A program made the translations under genes and the position numbers. The notes below the pieces were generated by a model that was given only the letters and a program-made list of their open reading frames with translations, searched no databases and was not told where the DNA came from. DNA of 64,000 nucleotides. Source: an uncultured Faecalibacterium sp. (GTDB lineage Bacteria > Bacillota > Clostridia > Oscillospirales > Ruminococcaceae). Shown here one piece after another: positions 8,598 to 18,047 of the stretch. The stretch covers positions 62,001-126,000 of the forward strand of contig CAKSZF010000001.1 of assembly GCA_934525405.1 (NCBI GenBank). Direction: 5' to 3'. The stretch's first letter is position 1. Each line of letters opens with the position of its first letter.

Positions 8598-9174
8598 GTG
8601 CCGCGAGGCGGTTCGGCTCATGTTTGTGGAACTGTACCCTCATTGCACAGTGATTTACAGCTATCCCAATTCCGTTCGTCCACCGCTTCCGTATGTCGTT
8701 CTCGACTTTGAACGCATCGAGCTGGTGAACGCGTTTGAGTACGTCAAGAACGGGATTCTTTGGCAGGAAAAATGCAAGCGCATTCCGTTTTCTGCTGAAC
8801 TGGTCACCGAGAGCAAGACGGAGCATGCTGCCGGGGTGAAAAAAGTTGGCTTGTCAACGGTCGTGGACGACCTTGAACAAGCTATTCAGTTCTTTGATAG
8901 CCAATACGCAGGTGACAAAATGCGCGCCATGAATATCACGGTATGCACGGAAGGGTCACCTGAACCGATCCATAACAGCGCGCCCGGCGTAGAGAGGGCG
9001 CGCTGTTCTTTTTATGTGGATTTTGTGCAGCGTACTAAGGAGTACGCTGCCTTGGCTCCGATTGACGGCGAGTATTCGGAAGACCATGCCAGTGCAGCAT
9101 CCAAAAAAGCTGCAGACATGGAAGCCGGATGGTTTGACGAAGTCGAAGTCAAAAAAGAAATCCGAAATGAGTAA
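8584..9174 (+). CDS. Neck/tail terminator-like protein
   Basis: A 196-residue protein with TVIYSYPNSVRPPLPYVVLDFE, a segment style known from LIC_12616-type neck terminator proteins of contractile phages, and an acidic C-terminus. Start ATG 8584 follows GGGGAGA and overlaps the gene before by 14 nt. It lies directly before the sheath gene, the usual slot for a tail terminator. Assignment is mainly positional. Confidence 0.6.
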   Translation: MTPAECREAVRLMFVELYPHCTVIYSYPNSVRPPLPYVVLDFERIELVNAFEYVKNGILWQEKCKRIPFSAELVTESKTEHAAGVKKVGLSTVVDDLEQAIQFFDSQYAGDKMRAMNITVCTEGSPEPIHNSAPGVERARCSFYVDFVQRTKEYAALAPIDGEYSEDHASAASKKAADMEAGWFDEVEVKKEIRNE

Positions 9175-9188
9175 AGGAGCGAAACCAC

Positions 9189-10232
9189 ATGAATATCGAC
9201 AAAATCGTTGAGGTCAATATCCAGATCTCCGAAGCGATGTCCATTGATGGTGGTTATGACACCATCCTCATTGTCGGCCCTCTGCCTAAAGCCCCTGGCG
9301 GTCGCGTTACACCTGATGTTGCCGGTTATGCGAGCTTGCAGGACCTCAAGAGCGCCGGATTCGCAGCGGACGACCCTGTGTACATTGGTGCCAGCAAGGT
9401 GTTTGGACAGTCCCCGAAGCCGCCCGCGGTAATGATTGCGGTGCAGAAGCTGTCCAGCGGCTCCACCGAAAAGGTGGATGTGACTCTTGACAGAGCCATC
9501 GGTATGCCGGGCTGGTACTGCATCTGCCCGGCGGGCATCAAGGAGGACTTCTACCAGAGCATTGCCGACTGGACAGAAGCCAATGAAAAGCTGTGTATCT
9601 GCGAGACAACCGGCATTTCGTCCTCTCCGGTATCGGATGCAATGCTTCGCACTGCGGTCATTCACGCTACCGCCGAGAACGACTGCGTGAACTGTGCTTA
9701 CGCCTCCCGGTTCCTCTCCTATGACCCGGGCAGTGAGCAGTGGTGCTTTAAGTCCCTTTCCATGGTGTCTGCACAGGGACTGTCCACCACGGATATTGCA
9801 AGTCTGGAAACACGCAATATCTCGTATTACACAACTGTTGGCAGCAAAGCCATGGTGCAAGGTGGCAAGGTGAGCGGTGGCGAGTGGATCGACACCATTC
9901 GTTTCCGTGACTGGCTGAAGACCGAAATTCAGTCCAAGGTGCTGAACCTGCTTCTGGGCTTGCCCAAAGTGCCTTATACCGATCAGGGCATTGCGCTGGT
10001 GCAGAACGCTGTCATTGATGCGCTGGAAGAGGGCGTGCGTGCTGGTGGCATTGTGCAGGATGCTTCTTCCGATGATGGAGAAGCGTCTCGTGCATATACC
10101 GTCACTGTGCCGCGCGCGGCCGATTTGGATGCCGCAACTCGTAAGAGCCGCCGTCTTACCGGTGTGACATGGACAGCACAGCTGGCAGGTGCCCTGATTG
10201 CCGCGAAAATTGGCGGCACACTGAATTACTGA
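9189..10232 (+). CDS. Tail sheath protein (DUF3383-like)
   Basis: A 347-residue protein matching DUF3383 contractile sheath proteins. Features are N-terminal KIVEVNIQISEAM, the central domain with DGGYDTILIVG and Q-KLSSGSTEKVDV, and a C-terminal domain with TIRFRDWLKTEIQSKVLNLL and the final LAGALIAAKIGGTLNY strand that locks subunits. It is the clearest sign that the tail contracts. AAAGGAG precedes the ATG. Confidence 0.88.
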   Translation: MNIDKIVEVNIQISEAMSIDGGYDTILIVGPLPKAPGGRVTPDVAGYASLQDLKSAGFAADDPVYIGASKVFGQSPKPPAVMIAVQKLSSGSTEKVDVTLDRAIGMPGWYCICPAGIKEDFYQSIADWTEANEKLCICETTGISSSPVSDAMLRTAVIHATAENDCVNCAYASRFLSYDPGSEQWCFKSLSMVSAQGLSTTDIASLETRNISYYTTVGSKAMVQGGKVSGGEWIDTIRFRDWLKTEIQSKVLNLLLGLPKVPYTDQGIALVQNAVIDALEEGVRAGGIVQDASSDDGEASRAYTVTVPRAADLDAATRKSRRLTGVTWTAQLAGALIAAKIGGTLNY

Positions 10233-10249
10233 GAAAGGAGAACCGCTAA

Positions 10250-10675
10250 ATGCGTGGAGATGTAACCGTTTACTCCCCGAAAAACGTTCTGTGCACCATG
10301 GGCATTCACATCGCGTCTGGTTTTACGGAGGATGGCTTTATTACCATTACTCCGCAGGGCGATGGTGTGACGGATGAAGCCGGTGCAGATGGCGAAGTGG
10401 TCATTTCGATTCCGGATGATCCTCGCTATGAAATCAAGTTGGTTCTGCAGTACGGTTCCAAAACAAACAACTGGCTGCTGAAGAAGTACAACAATAACAA
10501 GCAAACCCCGGGCAGCGGCCTTTTCAATATGCAAATCAAAGATCTGGGCTCTAACCCAGATTTTACGGCGCCTAAGGCATGGGTTTCCAAGCCTGCCCCG
10601 TGCGCTTACGGTAAGACCGGCCAGAATCAGGAGTGGACACTGCGGGCTGTTGGCAAGATGGAGCCGAAGAACTGA
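10250..10675 (+). CDS. Tail tube protein
   Basis: A 141-residue protein directly after the sheath with the all-beta style of tube proteins. It has an N-terminal YSPKNVLCTMG strand, the GFTEDGFITITPQGDGVT turn, GEVVISIPDDPRYEIKLVL, and a C-terminal EWTLRAVGKMEPKN. It resembles DUF3277-type tube proteins. It forms the inner tube driven into the cell on contraction. Confidence 0.75.
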   Translation: MRGDVTVYSPKNVLCTMGIHIASGFTEDGFITITPQGDGVTDEAGADGEVVISIPDDPRYEIKLVLQYGSKTNNWLLKKYNNNKQTPGSGLFNMQIKDLGSNPDFTAPKAWVSKPAPCAYGKTGQNQEWTLRAVGKMEPKN

Positions 10676-10691
10676 AAGGAGGAAACCTGAT

Positions 10692-11207
10692 ATGAAAATG
10701 AAACGCATGGAAATGCAGGACGTAACGGTTGGGAACTTCCAATTCAAGATTCGCCCTCTTGCAGCAATGAATGCAGCATACGTCTTTGGAGACGTTGCTG
10801 CAATCGTTCTGCCAATTATCGGAGTCGCAACAATGTCTGGCGGCGATAAAAAAGACCTTGACCTTGAAATTTTTGAGGGTGTAAATCTGGACGCAAAAGC
10901 CCTTACGGTTGCCCTCGGAAATATTAACGGAAAGGCCCTGACAAAGCTTATCTCTGAACTTACGCTGAATTATAACAACGTCAGTTATTTCGATGATGAA
11001 GCATCCAGTTGGAAACCGTTGGACGATGATGCGTTCGATGAAATTTTTTGCATGAACTTTGCTGGAGCAATCGCATTGTGCGTTGAAGTCGTCCGTCAGA
11101 ATTATTCCGGTTTTTTCAGCGATATCGTCACCCTCTTTGGAAAGCTCATGACGAAATACAAAGTGGGGGACCAGAGGAGTATGGAGATTTTGACAGCGAG
11201 CAAATAA
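10692..11207 (+). CDS. Tail assembly chaperone, short (zero-frame) form
   Basis: A 171-residue protein with a conserved start (MQDVTVGNFQFKIRPLAAMNAAYVFGD) of putative phage tail assembly chaperones. It lies between the tube and the tape measure, the standard slot of the G/GT pair. ATG 10692 follows AAAGGAGG. A second coding frame continues past its stop (see 11169-11377), so a longer -1 frameshift product is likely, as in the lambda G-GT system. These proteins coat the tape measure during assembly and are absent from the virion. Confidence 0.75.
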   Translation: MKMKRMEMQDVTVGNFQFKIRPLAAMNAAYVFGDVAAIVLPIIGVATMSGGDKKDLDLEIFEGVNLDAKALTVALGNINGKALTKLISELTLNYNNVSYFDDEASSWKPLDDDAFDEIFCMNFAGAIALCVEVVRQNYSGFFSDIVTLFGKLMTKYKVGDQRSMEILTASK

Positions 11208-11377
11208 CAGGGCTGGAATGGGTCATGTATACCCTGATTCGTGAGCGAGTTGCCACGATGACGGAATTGAAGGAAAAATATAATTTAGACGAGGCGTTGA
11301 AGTTATACGACATCGTTGTTATGCAACGCGATATTGAGCGTATGATGACCAAACGTCAGAACGAGGAAAGGGGGTGA
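11169..11377 (+). CDS. Frameshift extension of the tail assembly chaperone
   Basis: The -1 frame stays open across the end of the chaperone gene and runs to TGA 11375-11377. It encodes a charged helical segment (LEWVMYTLIRERVATMTELK, then a Met/Arg/Glu-rich end). The likely slip point is the G5 run at 11165-11169 in codons GTG-GGG-GAC; the site is not a perfect slippery heptamer. Translation could instead begin at ATG 11222, but no ribosome site is seen there. The segment ends 6 nt before the tape measure ATG. Confidence 0.6.
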
Positions 11378-11383
11378 ACTGTT

Positions 11384-13393
11384 ATGGCGAGAGAAGCGGT
11401 TATTGGAAAGTTTGTCAATCAGATTGGTTTTAAAATCGATGAGGGCACAGTTCAACAGGTGAAGGCCACGGTTGAAAATGTCAAAAAGGGCATAAAAACC
11501 GTCCAGAATGTTGCGGACGAGATGAAGAAAAAAGTCAAGTCAGGCATTGATGAAATCAAGAAAGAGGTAGAGAAAGCCCAAAAGGAAACGGGTGGACTTC
11601 CATCGAAAAAAGCTACGGACGATGGTGTGAAAGCGGCTAAATCTGGTATCGATGAAATCAAAAACTACGCAAAAAAGCTGCTCGGCACTCTCGGGATTGG
11701 GTTTTCGCTCACACAAATCAACAATCTTGTAGAAGAATTCGGCGGTATCAATGATACCATTCGCGGAGCAACCCGTGAAATGGGGAATCAAGCGGAGATT
11801 CAGCAGAAGATTCTGCAAGGGGCTCAGGATTGCCGTGAAGAATACGGGGTCATGGCCGGAGATGTGACAAAGCTGGTGCAGTTGAACGGTAAACTGTTCC
11901 CGGTTGATGATGCTGTGAAGTTTGTTTCGCTTGTCGAAAAACTGGAGAAGGGCTCCGGCAGAGAAGCAAATCTTGACAACACCATGAGTGTACTGCAAAG
12001 GGCTATGTCTTCGGGCAAGCTGGATAAATCTGGCTTTTCCAACTTGAAAACAGCTGCCCCGGAGGTGGTGAAAGCCATTTCGTCTGCAATGGGAGTGTCC
12101 GAAAAGCAACTCCAAAATCTGGCAGAGAGCGGAAAACTTTCCGCAAAGCAACTGAAAGAAGCGTTCTTTGCGGCGGAAAGCGATATTCAAAAGAACTTTG
12201 ATGAACTCGGTTTCGGCATCGGGGACGCTCTTACTTATGTCAGAAATCAGTGGGGGCTTTGGCTTGCAGGCGCAGATGACATGCTTGGCATCACAACCAG
12301 TATTGGCAAAGCAATAAAAACCATAAGCGATTTCCTGATTGGAAAAGTACAACGGCTGACTTCGTGGCTGAAAAATATTGCCGAGAAACTTGGCGGCGTA
12401 GAACAGCTGCTGAAGCTAATCGTGATGGTCGCCACAGCTCTGTTCCTTGCAACCAACGGAAGCAAGATTTTGTCTTTCTTAGCGGGCGCAGTGAAACTCC
12501 TGCAAGGGTTTAATCTGCAAACTGCCCTTGCGGCCGCAAAATGGCTCTTACTGTTCCTTGTGCTGGAAGATGTTTTTACTTTCCTGCAGGGCGGCGATAG
12601 CGTCTTTGGGCGGCTCCTGAGCGAGGCTGGTGTTGATGTTGACGCATTGAGAGAGAAAATCAGTGCGTTCTTCGAGGGAGCAAAGCAGTTTGGCCGAGAC
12701 GCTCTTGATTCGCTGGGACGGTTCTGGGAGGAGCACAAAGGCTCGATTTTAGTTGTTCTGCAAGCCCTTTGGCAAGGACTGGTTGACCTGACTGCAGACA
12801 TCATCACACTGGGCGGGCATCTGTTCGACCTTCTGGCTGGCTTGATTACGGGATTTCAAACCCATGATTTCACCCAGTTTCTGAATGGATGTCGTGAACT
12901 GTGGCAAGACTTCCTCGATATTCTGAATGGTTTGGGACGGGCTGCTTTCGGTGAAACATGGGAACCGATGAAAGAAAGCGCACAGGCAATCTGGGACTGG
13001 CTGAAGGGCTTTTTTGATTGGTTCGGAGAGAAAATTCAGTGGGCTAAGGGGCTATGGAATGGAATTGTGGATTTCTTCACTGGTGGAAACGGCGATGATG
13101 ATAAAGGCGGTTCTGGTGGCGGCAATCCCAAAGGCAAAGGCAAAACGTCTCTCCGCAGCACGGCTGGAGCACTTGCGTCTGGCGGGCGTGCTGTTTCTGG
13201 GAGTGCTGTTATGTCCGCACCCCTCTCCAATACCACTAACACCAAAAACATCACTGTAAAACAGGAAAACCGACAAAGCTACACGTTCCAAGTGTCTGAT
13301 CGCAATGCCGCATCCAAACTGCAGTCTACCGTGAGTTCGCAGTCCTCGCAATCTACGAAAGATTTGACGCATGCGCTTAATTACGGGAGGTGA
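11384..13393 (+). CDS. Tail tape measure protein
   Basis: A 669-residue protein with a long helical N-terminal region (Lys/Glu-rich, VKATVENVKKGIKTVQN) followed by the typical tape-measure N-domain (AMSSGKLDKSGFSNLKTAAP, ASGKLSAKQLKEAFF). Hydrophobic segments lie near residues 340-400 (LLKLIVMVATALFLATNGSK), then a Trp-rich helical part and a Gly/Lys-rich tail. It sets tail length and may help DNA cross the membrane. GGGGGTGAACTGTT precedes ATG 11384. Confidence 0.85.
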   Translation: MAREAVIGKFVNQIGFKIDEGTVQQVKATVENVKKGIKTVQNVADEMKKKVKSGIDEIKKEVEKAQKETGGLPSKKATDDGVKAAKSGIDEIKNYAKKLLGTLGIGFSLTQINNLVEEFGGINDTIRGATREMGNQAEIQQKILQGAQDCREEYGVMAGDVTKLVQLNGKLFPVDDAVKFVSLVEKLEKGSGREANLDNTMSVLQRAMSSGKLDKSGFSNLKTAAPEVVKAISSAMGVSEKQLQNLAESGKLSAKQLKEAFFAAESDIQKNFDELGFGIGDALTYVRNQWGLWLAGADDMLGITTSIGKAIKTISDFLIGKVQRLTSWLKNIAEKLGGVEQLLKLIVMVATALFLATNGSKILSFLAGAVKLLQGFNLQTALAAAKWLLLFLVLEDVFTFLQGGDSVFGRLLSEAGVDVDALREKISAFFEGAKQFGRDALDSLGRFWEEHKGSILVVLQALWQGLVDLTADIITLGGHLFDLLAGLITGFQTHDFTQFLNGCRELWQDFLDILNGLGRAAFGETWEPMKESAQAIWDWLKGFFDWFGEKIQWAKGLWNGIVDFFTGGNGDDDKGGSGGGNPKGKGKTSLRSTAGALASGGRAVSGSAVMSAPLSNTTNTKNITVKQENRQSYTFQVSDRNAASKLQSTVSSQSSQSTKDLTHALNYGR

Positions 13394-13399
13394 TGCCTG

Positions 13400-13963
13400 A
13401 TGGAAGCGACACAGCCCGCACGCTTGGGAGATTTTGAATTCGATGCTATCATCAAACGCCCGGAAACATTGTCCAGCAAGATCCCGGACTACGCAACGGA
13501 AGAAGGGTATAGCGCCAGTGACCACATCTGTCTGGAAGCGGTGACGCTTGATGTCACAGCTGTGATTTCTAACGCGCCGATTACATGGGCGGACCGGCAC
13601 CCGGCATCATCGAGCCGGGTACAGAGTGCTGTCGAGGAGTTGCGGCAGTTGTGGGAGAAAAGAACACCGATGACCTTTACGGCCGGCGGTGACAGCTATG
13701 AGAATGTCTGCATCGAGAGCGTGACGTTCCCCAAAGAGGAAAGTAACTGCGAACGTATTGAACTGAAATTGAAGCAGGTGTCTATCAATTCGACAGAAAC
13801 TGCAAATATCAGCATAAAGTACGCTCGCGGAGGAACGTCTAAAAAGAATACCGGTGCGAGCCAGAAGAGCACCTCCACGGCAAAATCTTCCAGCAGCGGA
13901 AAATCTTCTTCCCGCAGCAGTATTCTTTGTTCTGGGGCAAAAGCCATAGGATTGTTTAAGTGA
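13400..13963 (+). CDS. Baseplate hub-distal/Dit-like tail protein
   Basis: A 187-residue protein whose first 130 residues are beta-rich (LGDFEFDAIIKRPE, DHICLEAVTLDVTAVISNAP, ENVCIESVTFPKE). They resemble Dit-like baseplate proteins that follow the tape measure in many Gram-positive myophages. The last 45 residues are a Ser/Lys/Thr linker and a short hydrophobic end. The family call is by position and style. Confidence 0.6.
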   Translation: MEATQPARLGDFEFDAIIKRPETLSSKIPDYATEEGYSASDHICLEAVTLDVTAVISNAPITWADRHPASSSRVQSAVEELRQLWEKRTPMTFTAGGDSYENVCIESVTFPKEESNCERIELKLKQVSINSTETANISIKYARGGTSKKNTGASQKSTSTAKSSSSGKSSSRSSILCSGAKAIGLFK

Positions 13964-13973
13964 GGTATAGGCG

Positions 13974-14303
13974 ATGGATTTGGAATACTATGAAATCTCT
14001 GTGCCGGACCGAAACGATTCCATCATGCGCGTGAACCTTGATGAAGTGTACTACAATCTCCGGCTGACATGGAACGCATACGGTGGCTTTTGGATGCTCA
14101 GTATATATGACGCAGAAATGAATATTATCCTCGGCATGGCGCGGCTCGTGCCGGGGACGATTTGGAATTTCTACTATCAAACCCAAGGAGGTCCGCCGGG
14201 CGTTCTTGGCGTTGAAACGGAGCAGGAAACAATTGGCCGCAATGATTTTGTGGATGGAAAGGCAAAATTGTTATACCTTCCTGCAAAACAGCTTGGAGTG
14301 TAA
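13974..14303 (+). CDS. Baseplate plug-like protein
   Basis: A 109-residue beta-rich protein with segments YYEISVPD, VYYNLRLTWNAYGGFWMLSIYDA and ILGMARLVPG typical of small phage baseplate plug proteins encoded before the hub gene. The conserved W-N-x6-W-x3-IYD pattern is visible near residues 33-48. It probably joins the baseplate centre. Confidence 0.65.
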   Translation: MDLEYYEISVPDRNDSIMRVNLDEVYYNLRLTWNAYGGFWMLSIYDAEMNIILGMARLVPGTIWNFYYQTQGGPPGVLGVETEQETIGRNDFVDGKAKLLYLPAKQLGV

Positions 14304-14306
14304 CAG

Positions 14307-15203
14307 ATGGACATCTGGGATAGACAGTACCGAGTAAGAATCGGGAAAAATAATTCTGTTGGCCGCGAAATCGGAAAGCCTAACGAAAAAACGAAGAGGG
14401 TTATCCGATGTTCCTTTTCCTGTGAAATTGGCGATAGTTCAAGTTCTAATACAGGGAAAATCACACTTTGGAATCTGGCGGATGAAACCTTGCGCCTTTT
14501 GGAGCAGGAAGATTGCCTGATTGAACTGCGTGCTGGATATGGCGATGACCTGCCTGTTATTATGGGCGGTTCTCTAACGTGTTTTGAAACCGAAACAAAC
14601 GGCGCGGATCGACAGACCACAATTGAGTTTGTGGATAGCTTTACATCCGCACGAGATACAACGGTGAGCCTGAGTTATTCGGGTGTTGTGAACGGAGAAA
14701 AAATCGTCAGGGATGTTGCTCAAGAAATGGGGTGCGAAGTTAAGCTTTCTCCCAAGGCTAAAATGATCGACTTTAAGAATTTTGCTTTTGTTGGCACAGG
14801 AAAGACGCTTATCGGGCGACTGTGTGATAGAAGCAAGCTTCGCTGGAGCGTTCAAAACGGAATCGTTCAAATATGTGCTCTGGATGAACCTCTAACGATG
14901 GCGGCTTATGTCCTTTCGGCTGATTCCGGCATGATTGGTTCACCGAAGCCTTTCTTTGAATCCGCATCGACCAGTAGCAAATCTTCAACGAGCAAGAACG
15001 CGAGTTCTAATACGACCAAAAGAAAGGCCAAAAAAGGCATTGAAGTTACATATTGCCTAAATGGCCATATTCAGATTGACGATTATGTGAAAGTGGAATC
15101 CAGAGAGTACAAGGGGAACTACCGAGCGTCAAAAATCAGGTTCACCGGCGATACGGAGGGCGACGATTGGCAATGCGTTGGGCAGTTTGTGGAGGTGAAG
15201 TAG
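14307..15203 (+). CDS. Baseplate hub protein
   Basis: A 298-residue protein placed between the plug and spike genes, where the gp27/gpD-like hub is expected. The middle part has the hub style VNGEKIVRDVAQEMGCEVKL and RLCDRSKLRWSVQNGIVQI. A Ser/Lys-rich linker precedes the last 60 residues (GHIQIDDYVKVES), which look like the end domain of hub proteins. Function is inferred from order and these segments. Confidence 0.7.
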   Translation: MDIWDRQYRVRIGKNNSVGREIGKPNEKTKRVIRCSFSCEIGDSSSSNTGKITLWNLADETLRLLEQEDCLIELRAGYGDDLPVIMGGSLTCFETETNGADRQTTIEFVDSFTSARDTTVSLSYSGVVNGEKIVRDVAQEMGCEVKLSPKAKMIDFKNFAFVGTGKTLIGRLCDRSKLRWSVQNGIVQICALDEPLTMAAYVLSADSGMIGSPKPFFESASTSSKSSTSKNASSNTTKRKAKKGIEVTYCLNGHIQIDDYVKVESREYKGNYRASKIRFTGDTEGDDWQCVGQFVEVK

Positions 15204-15204
15204 C

Positions 15205-15948
15205 GTGGATCAGGACTTCCGCGATGCAGTCGTGAGCATCATCGACCAGTACATGAGGGATAATATCCACACCTCGGCACCTGCTAAGGTCGGTAACGTG
15301 TCCGAAAACTTCACTGCTGAATTAACGCCGGATTTGAAAGTAACGACCGATGATGATAGGGAAGTACCCTACCCTAAAATTTCGGGCACGGCCATCCTGA
15401 TGCCTACCGGAGCAGGCGGCACAATCGGGTTTGCGTTTCCTGTGCATTCCGGGGATGGATGTGTGGCTATTTTCGGAGAGGGCGGCTCTGGAACAGACTT
15501 GAAGTGGGACTTATCCAATGCAACCTTGCTGCCGGGCTTGCCTGCATCGTCTAGCGAGCAGGTTAAGCGTGCCGGCAGTGAGGACGCAGCAGTTGTTTTT
15601 GCGCCGACTGCGACCATCACCGTCAAGAAAGACAGCATCGAACTAAAGAAGAAAGATACTGTTGTCACGATGAAAGATGACTCTGTCACTGTAAAAAGGG
15701 GGGCGTCGGAAATCAAGGTGACCAACGGGAGCATTAAGTCGAAAAACGGAGGCACTTCGGTTGAGAAACTTCCTGCAAGTGTGAAAATCACCACAGCGAC
15801 CGTTGATGTGACTGGCAATGTGAAAATAAAAGGAAATGTTCAGGTTCAGGGCAATGTGGATATTTCTGGAACGCTGACACTTGGCGGCATCGTGATGAAT
15901 ACGCATACTCATGCGGGTGTGCACGGGTTGACAGGAGGGCCGCAGTAA
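15205..15948 (+). CDS. Membrane-puncturing spike (Gp138-like)
   Basis: A 247-residue protein. Residues 1-120 have the oligomer-binding fold style of Gp138-type spikes (FAFPVHSGDGCVAIFGEGG). Residues 135-230 form short repeated strands (ITVKKDSIELKKKDTVVTMK, then GNVKIKGNVQVQGNVDISG), as in trimeric beta-helix needles. The tip ends in HTHAGVHG, a His cluster like those that hold iron in spike tips. GTG 15205 is used because GGAGGTGAAG lies just before it. Confidence 0.8.
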   Translation: MDQDFRDAVVSIIDQYMRDNIHTSAPAKVGNVSENFTAELTPDLKVTTDDDREVPYPKISGTAILMPTGAGGTIGFAFPVHSGDGCVAIFGEGGSGTDLKWDLSNATLLPGLPASSSEQVKRAGSEDAAVVFAPTATITVKKDSIELKKKDTVVTMKDDSVTVKRGASEIKVTNGSIKSKNGGTSVEKLPASVKITTATVDVTGNVKIKGNVQVQGNVDISGTLTLGGIVMNTHTHAGVHGLTGGPQ

Positions 15949-16328
15949 TGGCATTGAAAGACCTTGCGCTTGCGGCTGATGGAGATTTGTTCATCAACGA
16001 AACCGGCGATTTTGAAATCATCGATGCCGTTCGGCAGGGTGTGCAAATTCGTCTGCGCTGGATAAAAGGAGAATGGGTGTTCAATACCGCTATGGGCACG
16101 CCTTACTTTGAAACAATCCTTGTGAAGGTTCCGAATCGAGCCTTGATCGAGAAGTCCTTGCGAGACCAAATCCTTGCCGTTGATGGCGTAACAGGGGTGG
16201 GCACCATCAACCTTATAAAGGATGCAAAGACTAGAACGCTCCGAGCGTCTTTTACCGCGACCACCACCGAAGGAGAAATAGAAAGCGAGGTGGAACTGTC
16301 CCATGTCGGACTACGGAGTGACGGATAA
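15948..16328 (+). CDS. Baseplate wedge, gp25/gpW-like (DUF2634-like)
   Basis: A 126-residue protein with the gp25-like pattern: DLFINETGDFEIIDAVRQGVQIRL, EWVFNTAMGTPYF, and IEKSLRDQILAVDGVTGV. gp25-like proteins start sheath assembly at the baseplate. It overlaps the spike stop and the next gene start, consistent with one baseplate operon. Confidence 0.8.
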   Translation: MALKDLALAADGDLFINETGDFEIIDAVRQGVQIRLRWIKGEWVFNTAMGTPYFETILVKVPNRALIEKSLRDQILAVDGVTGVGTINLIKDAKTRTLRASFTATTTEGEIESEVELSHVGLRSDG

Positions 16329-17817
16329 GGGCTTTCAAATGCGCCGACTGGATGAAATTTACACCGACATCTGCAAAAGGTTTAAAGACGAGGTTGGAGT
16401 TGACCCATCGGAGAACCCACAAAGCGTGATGAACGTCCTGTTTACAATTTTTGCGGATGCCCCGGCGGAACTCTGGGAGGCTTATGCTGCTGCATATCAG
16501 CAGCTTTTCCCCAATACGGCCTGCGGCGTTGCGTTAGATAACGTGATGCAGGTGGGCGGGGTGAGCCGCATTGGACAGGCCAAAACTAAGTATTTTATCT
16601 CTTGTACTGGCCAAGAGGGAACGGTCATTCCGGTTGGTGCTTTGATTCAGTCGAGCAGCCGACCGCAACGTACTTTTCAGGCGGTCAGCGCATCCATAAT
16701 CTCCAGCGCAAACTGGAGAAAGCTGGCGATTCGTCCGATTGAAAGCATTGCAGGAACTTTTACGTTTGATTTTGGCGTTTCTCGCAATGCGACCAGTGGA
16801 GAAGTTGGAGCCTATGCAGAAAGTTCCAGCATCACAAAGAAAATGACCGTGTCCTCGTATGACGATGCGTACTCGCAGATGCTTGCGGCCGTTCAGTCCT
16901 TTGATGCCTTGGGAAAGTTCGGTATCACTGTTTCGGACGAAACCGACGATCAAGGAGAGCATTCGATCGTTTTGACTGCATCGGGCGCTGCTGACAGCTT
17001 TTCGGCAACGTTGTGCAAGTACATTACGGTTACGGAAGTGACCAGCAATATCCAGTTTGAAAGCGCGGAATATGGTAGCTATGTGCTGGCTGATGGTGTT
17101 ATCACACAGATTGTTACTACCGTGGACGGTTGGACAGCCTGCACCAATGATATCACGCCGATTAAGGGTCGGCTGACCCAGACGGATGCCGAAGCCAGAA
17201 CAAGTTATACAAACCGAGTCGCAAGCCGCGGCACCGGCACGGTTGCGAGCATTGTTTCGCTTTTATACAGCGATGTGGAGGGCGTGACCTTTGCGGCTGG
17301 ATACGAAAATTACAATGATACGACCGATGCGGCGGGCAGACCACCGCACAGCATTGAAATTGTGGTTCAGGGCGGCACTGACGAAGACGTGGCCAATATC
17401 ATTTGGAAGAACAAGGCGGGTGGCATCCGTGCATACGGAAAGCATTATGCTTACGCTACCGATGTCAACGGCAATCGGCAGTATTTGGAATTCACTCGCG
17501 TGAATGACGTTTATCTACTGCTTTCTATTACGGTTACGAGTTCTGGCGGGCTGGACGATGATTATGCAGCGAGAATCAAATCTTTGCTGATGGAGGAAAA
17601 TCTTTCGGCAGGCGCAACGATTCGCTTGCAAAAATTCATTCGTCCTATTATGGAGAACGTGTCCGGTGTTGATTATATCGAAATCCGGGGCTTGCTGAGC
17701 GAAAAGCCTGAAATTGAGACGGTTGTCGATAGCTCTATGCTGACCGGCATAGTACCAGTTCAAATCAATCAGCAGCCCATCATTAGCATGAGCGGCATCC
17801 GGGTGGTGAAAGCATGA
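16303..17817 (+). CDS. Baseplate J-like protein
   Basis: A 504-residue wedge protein of the baseplate J family. The N-terminal third has the conserved start LDEIYTDICKRFKDEVG and ALDNVMQVGGVSRIGQAK. The middle has TQTDAEARTSYTNRVAS and the VEGVTFAAGYENYND strand region, and the end has the MENVSGVDYIEIRG segment. It overlaps the gp25-like gene by 26 nt. It forms the wedge ring linking sheath, hub and fibres. Confidence 0.85.
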   Translation: MSDYGVTDKGFQMRRLDEIYTDICKRFKDEVGVDPSENPQSVMNVLFTIFADAPAELWEAYAAAYQQLFPNTACGVALDNVMQVGGVSRIGQAKTKYFISCTGQEGTVIPVGALIQSSSRPQRTFQAVSASIISSANWRKLAIRPIESIAGTFTFDFGVSRNATSGEVGAYAESSSITKKMTVSSYDDAYSQMLAAVQSFDALGKFGITVSDETDDQGEHSIVLTASGAADSFSATLCKYITVTEVTSNIQFESAEYGSYVLADGVITQIVTTVDGWTACTNDITPIKGRLTQTDAEARTSYTNRVASRGTGTVASIVSLLYSDVEGVTFAAGYENYNDTTDAAGRPPHSIEIVVQGGTDEDVANIIWKNKAGGIRAYGKHYAYATDVNGNRQYLEFTRVNDVYLLLSITVTSSGGLDDDYAARIKSLLMEENLSAGATIRLQKFIRPIMENVSGVDYIEIRGLLSEKPEIETVVDSSMLTGIVPVQINQQPIISMSGIRVVKA

Positions 17818-18047
17818 TTGACGCTTACAAGGAAATGTATGGTAAGCTGCCAATGCAGTTTCAGCTGGAATCCTTTGAAGAAAGCAAACTGGGTGATTAT
17901 ATCTGCGACACCGTAGATGATCTGAAGGACCTACCTGAAGATTGTGAGATGGGGAGCATCGCCAGAATTATTGCCCCGCCTGCAATCTATCGAAAGAATT
18001 CGGACGGAAAATGGATTTTACAGTTTTCCAGCAAGGGGGTGTCCTGA
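17814..18047 (+). CDS. Small baseplate-region protein, unknown
   Basis: A 77-residue acidic protein (DDLKDLPEDCEMGSIARIIAPP). It starts in an ATGA overlap with the J gene and ends in the next start region. No family recognised. Its tight placement between two baseplate genes suggests a wedge accessory. Confidence 0.6.
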   Translation: MIDAYKEMYGKLPMQFQLESFEESKLGDYICDTVDDLKDLPEDCEMGSIARIIAPPAIYRKNSDGKWILQFSSKGVS

